A stretch of 64,000 bases of DNA. It comes from Hydrogenophaga sp. BPS33 (GTDB taxonomy: Bacteria; Pseudomonadota; Gammaproteobacteria; Burkholderiales; Burkholderiaceae_C). Shown piece by piece: positions 52,595 through 61,745 of this stretch. The first letter of the stretch is position 1, and each line of letters starts with the position of its first letter. The notes beneath the pieces are model-generated. The model did no database searches and was not told the DNA's origin. It saw only the letters and a program-made list of their open reading frames with translations. The position numbers and the translations under genes are program-made. The stretch covers positions 5,819,501 to 5,883,500 of the forward strand of contig NZ_CP044549.1 of assembly GCF_009859475.1 (NCBI RefSeq), read 5' to 3'.

Positions 52595-52613
52595 GCGTTT
52601 CATTATGAAACGC
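52595..52613 (-). promoter_or_regulatory. 19-bp dyad abutting the dacB start codon
   Basis: GCGTTTCAT-T-ATGAAACGC is a perfect 9-1-9 inverted repeat ending 2 bp from the dacB ATG (52592). On the minus strand its centre reads CATAAT, a plausible -10 element. In RNA it could fold as a 7-bp stem with a 5-base loop and hide the ribosome-binding region; no Shine-Dalgarno sequence is visible. It may be a repressor operator or a translational control hairpin. Confidence 0.5.
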
Positions 52614-52710
52614 GCGGCTGCCCGCCGGGCCATGGCGAGGCCAATGGTGCGTCGACAGGACGGGCGGCTACCGCCAGAGCCGATGTCCACGGTCGCCGAT
52701 AATCCACCCC

Positions 52711-53490
52711 ATGCCTTCCGCTTCGCGCTTCCTCGCCATCGAAACCAGCACCGACACCCTGTCGGTGGCACTGGGCAGCGGCGCGGCCGATGCGCCGGCA
52801 TGGCACCACGCAGGGCCCGGGGGCGCCATGGCGTCCACCACCCTGCTGCCGTTGGTGAGGCAACTGCTCGACGCCTCTGGCTGGGCGCTGAACAGCTTGG
52901 ACGCGGTGGTGTTTGGCCGCGGCCCGGGGTCGTTCACCGGCCTTCGCACCGCCTGTGCCGTGGCGCAGGGCCTGGCCTACGGCGCGCAAGACGCCACACG
53001 CCCGGGTGGCCTGCCGGTGCTGCCGGTCGACACCTTGCTGGCGCTGGCCGAGGAAGCCCGCCACGCGCACGAACAGGCCGGGGAGCCCGCGCCGGACACG
53101 GTGGTCGCGCTGCTGGACGCCCGCATGAGCGAGCTGTACGTGGCGCCCTATGCCCTCGGCCCCGCCGGCTTATCGCCCCTGGCGCCACCGCGCCTGTGCG
53201 CACCCAAGGACCTCGCCGCGCATCTCGAAGAGACGGTGACCGGCCGCAGCCTGCTGGCCGGCAACGTGTTCGAAACCTACGCCGCCGACATGGCGCCCGT
53301 CGTGGGCCAGCGCCGACCGGCCCTGCCCACCGCCACCGCCTTGCTGCGCCTGGCGCCGCCCCTGTTCGCGCAAGGCGCTGCGGTGGCCGCGCGCGACGCC
53401 CTTCCGCTGTATGTGCGCGACAAGGTGGCTCAGACGACCGATGAACGCGAGCGCCTCCGCATGGCGGCCCAGGCGGCGGCGCACGGATGA
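52711..53490 (+). CDS. tsaB: tRNA t6A biosynthesis protein TsaB
   Basis: The 259-residue protein is an ASKHA-fold partner of TsaD in N6-threonylcarbamoyladenosine formation. LAIETSTDTLSVALG opens the ATPase-like fold, and VFGRGPGSFTGLRTACAVAQGLAYG is the family signature. VALLDARMSELYVAPY follows. It is coupled to rimI by an ATGA overlap, the usual order. The window also encodes a Sua5-type enzyme that supplies the activated intermediate. Confidence 0.95.
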   Translation: MPSASRFLAIETSTDTLSVALGSGAADAPAWHHAGPGGAMASTTLLPLVRQLLDASGWALNSLDAVVFGRGPGSFTGLRTACAVAQGLAYGAQDATRPGGLPVLPVDTLLALAEEARHAHEQAGEPAPDTVVALLDARMSELYVAPYALGPAGLSPLAPPRLCAPKDLAAHLEETVTGRSLLAGNVFETYAADMAPVVGQRRPALPTATALLRLAPPLFAQGAAVAARDALPLYVRDKVAQTTDERERLRMAAQAAAHG

Positions 53491-54107
53491 TCGCCACCAT
53501 GGACCCTGCCGCGAAAAATGCGCCTGCGCCACCCACACGGGTCTGGCCGGCAACAGGTGAGGTGGCACCCACCCCCCGCAACGAACGCCGCATCGCCTTC
53601 GAGCCCATGACCGAAGCCGACCTGGAACAGGTGCACGTGCTGGAATCCGCCACATATGCCCATCCGTGGTCGCGCAAGCACTTCCACGACTCGCTGCAAG
53701 CGGGCTACCCGGCCGTGCTGCTGCTGGGTGAAGCACTGCCGCACGAACGGCAACCCCACGCGGCCCGCGCCGATGGCCGTTTGCTGCTGGGCTATCTGGT
53801 GGCCATGCCCGGCGTCGACGAAGTGCATCTGCTCAACGTCACCGTGGCCGCGGCGCACCAACGCCAGGGCTGGGCGCGCTTCATGCTCGATGCCTTGGCG
53901 CTGTGGTCGCGCGGACAGGGCGCGCATTGGCTGTGGCTCGAAGTGCGCGAGAGCAACACGCCCGCGCGCCGCCTCTATGAGCGCCATGGCTTTTCGCAGG
54001 TGGGACTGCGCAAGGCGTACTACCCGGCGGGCCACCAGCGCCGCGAAGACGCGGTGGTGATGAGCCTGAACCTGGCGCGTGCGACCATGGCGGAGGATCC
54101 TGCTTGA
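53487..54107 (+). CDS. rimI: Ribosomal-protein-alanine N-acetyltransferase
   Basis: The 206-residue GNAT protein acetylates the N-terminal alanine of ribosomal protein S18. FEPMTEADLEQVHVLESATYAHPWSRKHFHDSL is the characteristic RimI start, LLNVTVAAAHQRQGWARFMLDAL the acetyl-CoA motif, and VRESNTPARRLYERHGF the C-terminal motif. An N-terminal tail of about 35 residues is longer than in E. coli. It starts inside the tsaB stop and ends overlapping the uracil DNA glycosylase gene. Confidence 0.92.
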   Translation: MIATMDPAAKNAPAPPTRVWPATGEVAPTPRNERRIAFEPMTEADLEQVHVLESATYAHPWSRKHFHDSLQAGYPAVLLLGEALPHERQPHAARADGRLLLGYLVAMPGVDEVHLLNVTVAAAHQRQGWARFMLDALALWSRGQGAHWLWLEVRESNTPARRLYERHGFSQVGLRKAYYPAGHQRREDAVVMSLNLARATMAEDPA

Positions 54108-54931
54108 ACACCGACAGCACCTCCTTCGTGCCCCAGCTCGACGCCCGCCAGCGCGCCATGCTGGCCGAAATGGGCGTGCGCGTCTGGGCACCGCGCCCTG
54201 CGCCGCCACCGTCGGCCGCCGAGCCGGTTGCCGCGCAGCCTCCCGCGCGAGCCCCGGCCCCCAGTGCCCCCCCGCGCCCAGCGCCTGCAGCCCCGGTAGC
54301 GGCCCCGCCCATCGCAAGCCCGGTGGCGGTGCGCCCACTCCCCAGCCCGGTGGACACGATGGACTGGCCCGCGCTGCGCGAGGCCGTGGCCGGGTGCGAG
54401 GACTGCGGGCTGTGCAAGAGCCGCAGGAACACCGTGTTCGGCGTGGGGGACACGCAGGCCGACTGGATGATCGTGGGCGAAGCCCCCGGCGAGCAGGAAG
54501 ACCGGCAGGGCGAGCCTTTCGTGGGTGCAGCCGGCCAGTTGCTCGACAACATGCTGCGCGCCGTGGGCCGCAGCCGCACGGGCGAAGGCGCACAAGGCGC
54601 GTTCATCGCCAACGTGCTCAAATGCCGCCCACCCGCCAACCGCAATCCGCAGCCAGAAGAAGTCGCGCGCTGCGAACCCTACCTGGTGCGCCAGGTGAAG
54701 CTGGTGCAACCCAAGGTCATCGTCGCCATGGGGCGCTTTGCGGTGCAGTCGCTGCTCAAGACGACCGAACCGATCGGCCGACTGCGCGGCAAGGTGCACC
54801 GCTACGAAGGGGTGCCCGTGATCGTCACGTACCACCCGGCCTACCTGCTGCGCACGCCCGGTGACAAAGGCAAGGCCTGGGCCGATCTGTGCCTGGCGAT
54901 GCACACGCTGGAAACAACCCCGGCCGCGTGA
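54104..54931 (+). CDS. Family 4-type uracil-DNA glycosylase ([4Fe-4S])
   Basis: The 275-residue enzyme excises uracil from DNA. It has CEDCGLCKSR with two cluster cysteines (about 98-104), the active-site GEAPGEQEDRQGEPFVGAAG, VLKCRPPANRNPQPEE with a third cysteine, and the C-terminal HPAYLLR. The first ~85 residues are a Pro/Ala-rich linker between a short head and the catalytic domain. The start is TTG at 54104, overlapping the rimI stop (TTGA), with GGAGG 7 bases upstream. This makes the rare start well supported. Confidence 0.92.
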   Translation: MNTDSTSFVPQLDARQRAMLAEMGVRVWAPRPAPPPSAAEPVAAQPPARAPAPSAPPRPAPAAPVAAPPIASPVAVRPLPSPVDTMDWPALREAVAGCEDCGLCKSRRNTVFGVGDTQADWMIVGEAPGEQEDRQGEPFVGAAGQLLDNMLRAVGRSRTGEGAQGAFIANVLKCRPPANRNPQPEEVARCEPYLVRQVKLVQPKVIVAMGRFAVQSLLKTTEPIGRLRGKVHRYEGVPVIVTYHPAYLLRTPGDKGKAWADLCLAMHTLETTPAA

Positions 54932-54948
54932 GCGGGTAAACAAGGACA

Positions 54949-54966
54949 GCGCGGCCCAAGCCGCGC
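54949..54966 (+). terminator. Hairpin after the uracil glycosylase gene
   Basis: GCGCGGC-CCAA-GCCGCGC is a perfect 7-bp GC-only stem with a 4-base loop, 17 bases after the stop at 54931. No T-tract follows, so it would be a weak intrinsic terminator or an mRNA 3' end stabiliser. Confidence 0.45.
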
Positions 54967-55356
54967 GACCCCGTTAGACTCCAGCCATGCCTGCCACCAC
55001 GACCTTTGCCACGTTCGCCCATGCCGGCGCGCGCCAGACGGTCGTTCGCCCGCTCCAGGCCCTCCCATGGGCCCGCTGCCGCCACCTGACCCTGGCCGCA
55101 GATTCCTGAGCCCGGCGATCCCCACCCCACGCACCTCCATCGCCGGGCCCCTCTTGGGTGCCATTGCACAACCCGCACGACCCGCGCGCTCCTCGTGAGC
55201 AGCGCCCACGCCTGGAAGCACGCCCGAGCACCGAGCGCGCGTGTTCCTGGCCACGACCCGCCCGCCGGTCCGCAGGACCGTGTTGCGGCCCTTGTCCGAA
55301 CCCACGCCAGCGCCGCGCCAATGCAGCGGTGCGGCCACTCCAGCAGGAGTCACTCC
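54967..55356. other. Non-coding gap with no convincing gene
   Basis: About 390 bp lie between the hairpin and the beta-helix gene. A 40-codon frame from an ATG at 54987 to 55109 has no ribosome-binding site or recognisable content. A longer frame on the plus strand continuous with the beta-helix gene has no conserved residues before 55357. The region presumably contains the promoter of the beta-helix gene, but I could not pick out convincing -35/-10 elements. Confidence 0.5.
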
Positions 55357-56310
55357 ATGGAACTCTCCAAATCCTTCATCAAGGCCAAGAACCCGTGCGC
55401 CAACGGCTTTCGCTGGTTCTTGCGCCACCACCCCGACGGCAACGACTACCAGCCCATGCTCGATGCGCTCGTGGCCGAGGGCCGCGTCGACGACGCCTGC
55501 TGGCTGCTGGCGCAGTTCGGCCCGACGCAGGCCACACTCCGGCTGGAGCGCCTGGATGTGGAAGCGATCGTGTTCGCGGGCTCGATCGAAGTCGCGCGCG
55601 ACATCGACGTCGGCAGCGTGTTGCGCGCGGGTGGCCGCATCCACGCGGGCGGAAGCATCCGCGCGGGCCACGGGGTGACGGCCGGCAAAGCCGTGGTGGC
55701 CGGGGGCGCGCTGGAGACCACGACCCTGGACGCTGGCGATGACGTGCATGCGCGCGCCATCGAGATCCTGGGTGACCTGCGCATCGGCGGCCAGTTGCGC
55801 TGCACGCGCGACCTGGTGTGCGGACGCGATCTGCGCGTCGACCAACAGGTCCAGGTCGGCGGTGTGATGGTCGTGGCCGGTGCGCTGCAGGTCGGCCGCA
55901 ACCTGCAGGTGCGCGGCGAGTTGCGCACCGGCGCGGCGATCCAGGTCGCCGGTGGCTTGCTGGCCAGCGAATCGGTCAGTTGCGGCTCGCACCTGGAGGT
56001 GGGCCTGGGCATCAAGGTCGGTGGTTCGCTCGTCGCCGGTGGTGCGATCCGGGCCGGCGAAAGCATTTCAGCGGTGGGCGACATCACCGCCGGTGGCGGC
56101 TACGGCGTGTTTGCCGGTCTGTGCGTGCAGCGCGAAGATTGGGAGACATCCGCCTTCGTCAGCGCGAGCACGGTGCCCGCGCAGTTGCTCAGCGGCCACT
56201 GGGTGGGCTCCTCCTGGGCCACAGCACCGCCGCTATCGCCACCAGCACCAGCAGCACCGCGGCCCAGTCCTGCCAATGCAGAACCTCGCCCAGCCACCAC
56301 GCCCCGCTGA
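55357..56310 (+). CDS. Hexapeptide-repeat beta-helix protein with a conserved N-terminal cap
   Basis: The 317-residue protein has two parts. Residues 1-65 form a helical cap (SFIKAKNPCANGFRWFLRHH, then LDALVAEGRVDDACWLLAQFG). Residues 66-256 repeat a roughly six-residue pattern of the form (I/V)xAGxx, for example IRAGHGVTAG and LVAGGAIRAG, as in left- or right-handed beta-helices. There is no signal peptide or membrane segment. Some resemblance to bactofilin-like polymers exists, but no family could be named with confidence. AGGAGT precedes the ATG. The last ~40 Pro/Ala-rich residues overlap the EamA gene on the other strand. Confidence 0.75.
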   Translation: MELSKSFIKAKNPCANGFRWFLRHHPDGNDYQPMLDALVAEGRVDDACWLLAQFGPTQATLRLERLDVEAIVFAGSIEVARDIDVGSVLRAGGRIHAGGSIRAGHGVTAGKAVVAGGALETTTLDAGDDVHARAIEILGDLRIGGQLRCTRDLVCGRDLRVDQQVQVGGVMVVAGALQVGRNLQVRGELRTGAAIQVAGGLLASESVSCGSHLEVGLGIKVGGSLVAGGAIRAGESISAVGDITAGGGYGVFAGLCVQREDWETSAFVSASTVPAQLLSGHWVGSSWATAPPLSPPAPAAPRPSPANAEPRPATTPR

Positions 56311-57082
56311 ACACGCTGAGCACGGGAATGAACATCACCGACAGCGTGGAGGCGATCGGCGGCAGGTCGCGCGCGAGCGCCAGCCACACCACCTGGGCAA
56401 AGGCAAAGATGCCCAAGGCGTTGTAGACGATGGCGCCCCACACCCCGGCGCCGGGCCAACCCCAGACCTCGCGCTCGAACAGCAGCGCCAGGGCGGCCAT
56501 CCACACCGTGGTCACGGCGGTGAGCCAGAAGGCAATGGCCAAGGTCGGCTGCGGCATCGACGTGTGGCGCAGCATCTGCGTGCCCACCGCCCACGAGGCC
56601 GCCGCCGCCAGCATCATCACCACGCCCACCGGGCTGCCCGCCATGTTCGTGAGTTCGTGCCACAACAACAGCGCCACCCCCGCGCCGGCAGCCGCCACGC
56701 CCACCCAGGCGCGGCCTGTCAGGCGCTGACCAAACCACCAGCCACCCAGCACCGCCGAGAACACGGGCATGGTGTAGCCCAGGATGGCCGCGCGCCCGCT
56801 GGACAACGTGGGGATCGCCAGGATCATCAAGGTGTGCCAGATGAGCATGTTGAACACCGTGAGGCGGGCCAGCTCGGGCCAGTGCCCGCGCCCGATGCGC
56901 AAGGGCACGCTGCGCCACCACAGGAAAAGCCCCAGCACCGGCAGGCCGATCCCCATGCTGATGGCGCGGAACGTGAGCGGGGGAAAGCCCGTCACGCCGA
57001 ACTTCATGATCGGCCAGTTGAAGCCCCATACCAAGGTGATGAGAACCAGCAGGACAGCTTGTTGTCGGGTCAGCGTGTGCAT
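56189..57082 (-). CDS. EamA/DMT-family transporter
   Basis: The 297-residue membrane protein has ten hydrophobic helices in two EamA repeats, as in RhaT/YdcZ-type drug/metabolite transporters (LITLVWGFNWPIMKFGVTGFPPLTFRA, then SWAVGTQMLRHTS and PVLSVFSGAWWLGEVLHWQDW). The substrate is unknown. Its last 122 bp overlap the 3' end of the beta-helix gene on the opposite strand. Its C-terminus looks natural, so the overlap is more likely an extension of the beta-helix gene. It is divergent from pyrF. Confidence 0.9.
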   Translation of the reverse strand: MHTLTRQQAVLLVLITLVWGFNWPIMKFGVTGFPPLTFRAISMGIGLPVLGLFLWWRSVPLRIGRGHWPELARLTVFNMLIWHTLMILAIPTLSSGRAAILGYTMPVFSAVLGGWWFGQRLTGRAWVGVAAAGAGVALLLWHELTNMAGSPVGVVMMLAAAASWAVGTQMLRHTSMPQPTLAIAFWLTAVTTVWMAALALLFEREVWGWPGAGVWGAIVYNALGIFAFAQVVWLALARDLPPIASTLSVMFIPVLSVFSGAWWLGEVLHWQDWAAVLLVLVAIAAVLWPRRSPPSGR

Positions 57083-57140
57083 GGCCGCAATCTTAGGAGT
57101 TCGCAGCGTCGCGCCGCAGTCGGCCCACTAAAATCGCCCG

Positions 57141-57980
57141 ATGACTTTTCTCGACATGCTGCGCGACGCCGAGCGCCAGAACCGTTCCCTGTTGTGCGTC
57201 GGCCTGGACCCGGACCCCGCCCGCTTCCCCGCCCATCTGAAGAACGACGCGAGCCGCATCTACGATTTCTGCGCCGCCATCGTCGAGGCCACGGCCGACA
57301 CCGCCATTGCCTTCAAACCCCAGATCGCCTACTTCGCCGCGCACCGCGCCGAAGAACAGCTGGAACGCCTGATGGCCCACACGCGCCGCGTCGCGCCACA
57401 CGTGCCCGTCATCCTGGATGCCAAACGCGGCGACATCGGCAGCACCGCGCAGCAATACGCCATCGAAGCCTTCGAGCGCTACGGCGCCGATGCGGTCACG
57501 CTCTCGCCCTTCATGGGCTTCGACTCGGTCGAGCCTTACTTGCAGTACCACGGCAAGGGCGCGTTCCTGCTCTGTCGCACGTCCAACCCCGGCGGCGATG
57601 ATCTGCAGAACCAACGCCTGGCCTCGATTGGCGGCGAGCCCCTGCTGTACGAACACGTGGCCCGTCTGGCGCAAGGGCCCTGGAATCTCAATGGCCAGCT
57701 CGGCCTGGTGGTGGGCGCCACGTACCCGGCCGAAATCGAACGTGTGCGCGAGATCGCGCCGACCTTGCCGCTGCTGATTCCGGGCGTGGGCGCGCAAGGC
57801 GGCGACGCAGTCGCCACCGTCAAGGCGGGCCTGCGCGCGCAAGGCGAAAACACCACCGGCCCGATCATCGTGAACTCGTCGCGCGCGATTCTGTACGCCT
57901 CGGCAGACGCCGACTTCGCCGACGCCGCGCGCCGCGTGGCGCTGAAAACGCGGGACGAACTCCACGCCGCTCGCACGTAG
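57141..57980 (+). CDS. pyrF: Orotidine-5'-phosphate decarboxylase
   Basis: The 279-residue enzyme catalyses the last step of UMP synthesis. The active-site motif [16 protein letters not shown], the start [15 protein letters not shown] and the C-terminal GVGAQGGD are those of the longer type 2 OMP decarboxylases. A TAAAAT element lies 14 bases before the ATG and may be its -10 box. It is divergent from the DMT transporter gene. Confidence 0.96.
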   Translation: MTFLDMLRDAERQNRSLLCVGLDPDPARFPAHLKNDASRIYDFCAAIVEATADTAIAFKPQIAYFAAHRAEEQLERLMAHTRRVAPHVPVILDAKRGDIGSTAQQYAIEAFERYGADAVTLSPFMGFDSVEPYLQYHGKGAFLLCRTSNPGGDDLQNQRLASIGGEPLLYEHVARLAQGPWNLNGQLGLVVGATYPAEIERVREIAPTLPLLIPGVGAQGGDAVATVKAGLRAQGENTTGPIIVNSSRAILYASADADFADAARRVALKTRDELHAART

Positions 57981-58054
57981 CCTGCGCGACAGGCGGCGTG
58001 CCGCAGAGGGCGCTAGGATGCCGGAGCCCGCTTGCATCAATGGGACCGCCGCGC

Positions 58055-58783
58055 ATGATCGACCTCTACACCGCCGCCACGCCCAACGGACACAAGGTGT
58101 CCATCGCGCTCGAAGAACTGGCATTGCCGTATGCGCTGCGCGTGCTCAACCTGAGCCAGGGCGAACAGCGCCACCCCGTCTACCTGAAGATCAACCCCAA
58201 CGGCCGCATCCCGGCCATCGTCGACCACGACGCCGGTGGCTTCGCGGTCTTCGAGTCCGGCGCCATCCTGATCTACCTGGCCGAGAAGACCGGCCGCCTC
58301 ATGCCAGGCGACGCGCAAGGCCGCTCGCGCGTGCTGCAGTGGCTGATGTTCCAGATGGGCGGCATCGGCCCGATGATGGGACAGGCCAATGTGTTCTTCC
58401 GCTATTTCCCCGAGAAGATTCCAGCCGCCATCGAGCGCTACCAGGGCGAATGCAAGCGACTGTTCCGCGTGCTCGACGGCCACCTGGCGCAGCACGAGTA
58501 CCTCGCGGGCGACTACTCCATCGCCGACATCGCCAACTGGGCCTGGGTGCGCACCCACCGCTGGTCGGGCGTGGACATCGACGACCTGCCGCATCTCAAG
58601 CGTTGGCGCAACGCGATCCGCGCCCGGCCGGCGGTGCAGCGCGGCATCGAACAACCCGCGGCCACGATGGACCTTGAGCGCGATGGCGATGCCGGTGCGC
58701 AACGCTTTGCCGAGGAAGCGCGGCGCATGGTGGAAACCGGCGCGAGCCTTCAGGCCGGCACGGGCGCAAAGGGCGCGGCATGA
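58055..58783 (+). CDS. Glutathione S-transferase (Ure2p/YfcG-like)
   Basis: The 242-residue protein has an N-terminal thioredoxin-fold domain ([57 protein letters not shown]) and a helical C-terminal domain ([16 protein letters not shown]). TPNGHKV is the active-site loop of nu-class YfcG-type enzymes, which reduce disulfides rather than conjugating glutathione. It is coupled by an ATGA overlap to a second GST gene. Confidence 0.92.
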   Translation: MIDLYTAATPNGHKVSIALEELALPYALRVLNLSQGEQRHPVYLKINPNGRIPAIVDHDAGGFAVFESGAILIYLAEKTGRLMPGDAQGRSRVLQWLMFQMGGIGPMMGQANVFFRYFPEKIPAAIERYQGECKRLFRVLDGHLAQHEYLAGDYSIADIANWAWVRTHRWSGVDIDDLPHLKRWRNAIRARPAVQRGIEQPAATMDLERDGDAGAQRFAEEARRMVETGASLQAGTGAKGAA

Positions 58784-59397
58784 GGCTGTATGTATCGCCG
58801 CGCGCACCCAACCCTCGCCGGGTGTTGATGTTCCTGGTGGAGAAAGACATCAACGGCCTGGAACTCATCAACGTCGACCTGAACGCACAGGAACACAAGA
58901 CCGCCGACTACCGCGCCAAGAGCCCGTTGGCGCGCGTGCCCGCGCTGGAGCTCGATGACGGCCGGGTGCTCACCGAGACGCGCGCCATCTGCACCTGGCT
59001 CGAGGGCCGCTACCCGCAGCCCAACCTGATGGGCCGCAACGCCGACGAGCGCGCCTTCATCGAGATGGCCGACCGCCGCGTGGAGTGGTATCTCATGCTG
59101 CCGATGGCGAACGCGATCCGCCACACGCACCCCGGGCTGGCGCCGCTGGAGCAACCGCAATTCCCGGACTTCGGACAATCGCAATTGCCCAAGGCGCGCG
59201 AGACCGCCGCCTGGTTCGATGGTGAGCTGCAACGCCAGCCCTGGGTGGCGGGCGAGCGCTTCACCATTGCCGACATCACCGCCTTCTGCGCCGTGGAGTT
59301 CGCACGGCTGGCGCGCTTTCGGCCCGGCGATGAAGGTTTGCACGCGCTTCAGGCCTGGCGCGATCGCGTGGCCGAACGGGCGAGCGCAAGAGCTTGA
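58780..59397 (+). CDS. Glutathione S-transferase family protein
   Basis: The 205-residue protein starts [23 protein letters not shown] and has [26 protein letters not shown] as the glutathione-binding block, with [20 protein letters not shown] in the helical domain. The sequence is distinct from its upstream neighbour, so the pair are not recent duplicates. The two genes overlap by 4 bp and could make partner enzymes. It is convergent with the CYTH-CHAD gene. Confidence 0.9.
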   Translation: MRLYVSPRAPNPRRVLMFLVEKDINGLELINVDLNAQEHKTADYRAKSPLARVPALELDDGRVLTETRAICTWLEGRYPQPNLMGRNADERAFIEMADRRVEWYLMLPMANAIRHTHPGLAPLEQPQFPDFGQSQLPKARETAAWFDGELQRQPWVAGERFTIADITAFCAVEFARLARFRPGDEGLHALQAWRDRVAERASARA

Positions 59398-59412
59398 TGG
59401 CCCTGGCGCCCG

Positions 59413-60969
59413 TCAACGGTCGCCGCACCGCCTTTCAGTGCGCTCCAAGGCGCGCTCCATGGCCGGCAGCTTGGGCAACTCGAGCCGAAGCTCCTCGGCG
59501 AGAGCCTCCTGCCAGCGCTGCACCCAGGCACCTGCAAGCCTGGGTGGCAAGGCCGCCAACAGCGCCTGTGCGGTGCTGAGGTCGTTCAGGTGGCCCAGCA
59601 GCGCTTGCGCATCGGTCAGCATCGCCGTGCTGCGCGCGACCTCCTTGGACGGCAACACACTGGCCAGCAGTTCCTGCGCATAGCGCAGCTTCTTCAACAC
59701 GATGCGCAGCGCGTGCCGGCCTTCCGGACCGGCCCGTCGTGCGACGCGTGCGGCCTTCGCCAGGGCAAGGTGGCGTTCGCGCACAGCGCCTCGGGCCCAC
59801 GCGGCCAGAGGGCGTCGCGACGGCCCGGGGTCCACCGCCCCCAGCGCGAACACGGCACGCGTGAACGCCAGCAGGCGCAAGGCGTGCGCCGAGCCACCCA
59901 GGACATCGGCCGCACGCCGGCCCGCGTCCAGGCGCAGCGCGTGCACGTGGGCCAGAAAGTCCGCCGGCGGCCCTGCACCGTCACCGCTGGCGACGTTCCA
60001 GTCCGCCAAGCGCTCGGTGACGAACACATCCCAATCGCGCGCACCGCCCAGCACACGGGCCACCAACCGCCATTCGCTCGACCAGTGCGCCACGAACCGC
60101 CGAGGCAGATGGCCCCGGAACACGCGCAGCGCGGTGCGCAGACGCCGCAGCGCGACGCGGCATTGGTGCAGGAACTCCGGCTCCGGCAGGTGGCCATCGG
60201 GCCCCGGGGGCCACACCCCCCGTTCATTGGCCTGCAGATGCGCCAGGCAATCCAGCGCCACGGCGCGAAACGCCAGCACGGGATGCATGTCCACTTCGAG
60301 CGCGATGGGCGAGGCCTTCACCGGCTGCAACCGCTCGCCGGAGAACAAGGCATAACCGCGTTCGGCCTTGCTGCGCTGCGCCGGCAGCAGGCGCAAGCCG
60401 TTGGCGGCCTGGCCCGTGGGCCCCAGCGCAAGGGTATGCGCCAGATCGAACAACGCATCGACCGGGCCGCTCTTGAGTTCCAGCTCCAGTTCCAGGATGC
60501 GCTGGCGCGGGCCGCCTCCGGCGGTGCCGGTGGTGATGAAGCCCTGGTCGAGCGCCAGTTCCACCACGGCCTCGCCATGTCTCACGGTCCAGCTGCGACG
60601 TGTGAAGTCGGTCCGGAACACCGGCACCAGTTGCCAGGCCACCTGCGTGAGTTGCGGCGCCAGGGCCTCGTCATCGACCAGCGCGGCGAAATCAAATTGG
60701 CCGGGTCGGCATACCGCCTCCCATTCACCTCGGCGCGACAACCCGCCCACCGACGTTCCCGCGGTTTTGACCGTGAGCAACGTGCGGCGACCCACGCGGC
60801 GCTCGCGCACCGCCATGCGCTGCGCGCGCAGGGCCAGGGTAGAGGTGTCGAAATAGGTGTTGAACAGTCGCTCGCGGTGCGCGGGCTGCGCGCGCAGGAG
60901 CGCGTGCTCGAGCAGGCGCGGCAGATCGTCGGGATGCAGTTCCAGTTTGAGTTCGGTTTCGACAGGCAT
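59413..60969 (-). CDS. CYTH and CHAD domain protein (inorganic triphosphatase-like)
   Basis: The 518-residue protein has an N-terminal CYTH domain (residues 1-205) with the ExExK motif at Glu4/Glu6/Lys8, YFDT, and the basic/acidic tunnel residues typical of triphosphate tunnel enzymes. A C-terminal CHAD domain follows (about 220-515, HQCRVALRRLRTALRVF, later HALRIVLKKLRYAQELL). CYTH-CHAD proteins hydrolyse tripolyphosphate, and CHAD binds polyphosphate. It is convergent with the GST gene; the ATG at 60969 gives the family N-terminus. Confidence 0.93.
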   Translation of the reverse strand: MPVETELKLELHPDDLPRLLEHALLRAQPAHRERLFNTYFDTSTLALRAQRMAVRERRVGRRTLLTVKTAGTSVGGLSRRGEWEAVCRPGQFDFAALVDDEALAPQLTQVAWQLVPVFRTDFTRRSWTVRHGEAVVELALDQGFITTGTAGGGPRQRILELELELKSGPVDALFDLAHTLALGPTGQAANGLRLLPAQRSKAERGYALFSGERLQPVKASPIALEVDMHPVLAFRAVALDCLAHLQANERGVWPPGPDGHLPEPEFLHQCRVALRRLRTALRVFRGHLPRRFVAHWSSEWRLVARVLGGARDWDVFVTERLADWNVASGDGAGPPADFLAHVHALRLDAGRRAADVLGGSAHALRLLAFTRAVFALGAVDPGPSRRPLAAWARGAVRERHLALAKAARVARRAGPEGRHALRIVLKKLRYAQELLASVLPSKEVARSTAMLTDAQALLGHLNDLSTAQALLAALPPRLAGAWVQRWQEALAEELRLELPKLPAMERALERTERRCGDR

Positions 60970-61172
60970 GGACCAGGGAATGGGCAAGGAGCGTGAAATG
61001 CAGGTAGTCTGCCGCCGGATCGCGAATCCATCTATCGCGGACGCCAAAAATCTCCCGGCCCGTGCCGATTTACGCTTTGTAACGACCACGCGCGACCGCC
61101 GGCTCAGAATCGCAGCAGGCCATGCCCTGAGAGGCCGGTCATTGGACACGGCCATTCAAAAATACAAACCCC

Positions 61173-61738
61173 ATGCACAACACCTCTGCACTGCGCTTCG
61201 CCCTCCCCGCCATGCTGCTCGGCCTGGCGCTGACCGCCAGCCCACCGGCCCTGGCTGAAAAACCCGACCGAGACGACAGACACGGTGGCAAACACGACAA
61301 GTACCAGAAGCAAGACAAGCGCGATAAGCACGGCCCGTCGCACCGGGACGAGCGCCGCGATGACCACCGCCCCCGCGAAGTCGTGCGGCGCCGTCGCCGG
61401 GCGTGTCGGTGAACATCCAGATCGGCGGCTATTTCGCGGAACCGCAGCGACGCGCGGCGTATGCGTACTACGAGCCCCGGTTCAAGGCTGGCAAATGCCC
61501 ACCGGGCCTGGCGAAGAAGCACAACGGCTGCATGCCGCCCGGCCAGGCGAAGAAGTGGCGCATGGGCTCGCCACTGCCACACGACGTCGTCTACTACCCG
61601 GTGCCCAACAGTGTGGCCGTGCAGATCGGCCTTCCGCCAGCGGGCTACAAATACGTGCGTGTCGCGGCCGACATTCTGATGATCGCCGTGGGCACATCGA
61701 TGGTGGTCGACGCGATCGAAGATCTCGGCCGGTTCTGA
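61173..61738 (+). pseudogene. RcnB-like periplasmic protein split by a frameshift
   Basis: The first frame (61173-61412) encodes a signal peptide (ALPAMLLGLALTASPPALA) and a highly charged His/Lys/Arg/Asp stretch. The second (from about 61364 to 61738) encodes VSVNIQIGGYF ... CPPGLAKKHNGCMPPGQAKK and an RcnB-like end (GYKYVRVAADILMIAVGTSMVV). They are in different frames. One extra C in the C5 run at 61370-61374 would join them smoothly (reading ...HRPPRSRAAPSPGVSVN). It is either a true recent frameshift or a homopolymer sequencing error. RcnB-type proteins are periplasmic, linked to nickel/cobalt homeostasis. Confidence 0.72.
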
Positions 61739-61745
61739 ATGCTTC

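Noticed and set aside
54987..55109. 40-codon frame starting with an ATG at 54987
   Set aside because: No ribosome-binding site, no conserved features, and it lies in a region with mixed frames.
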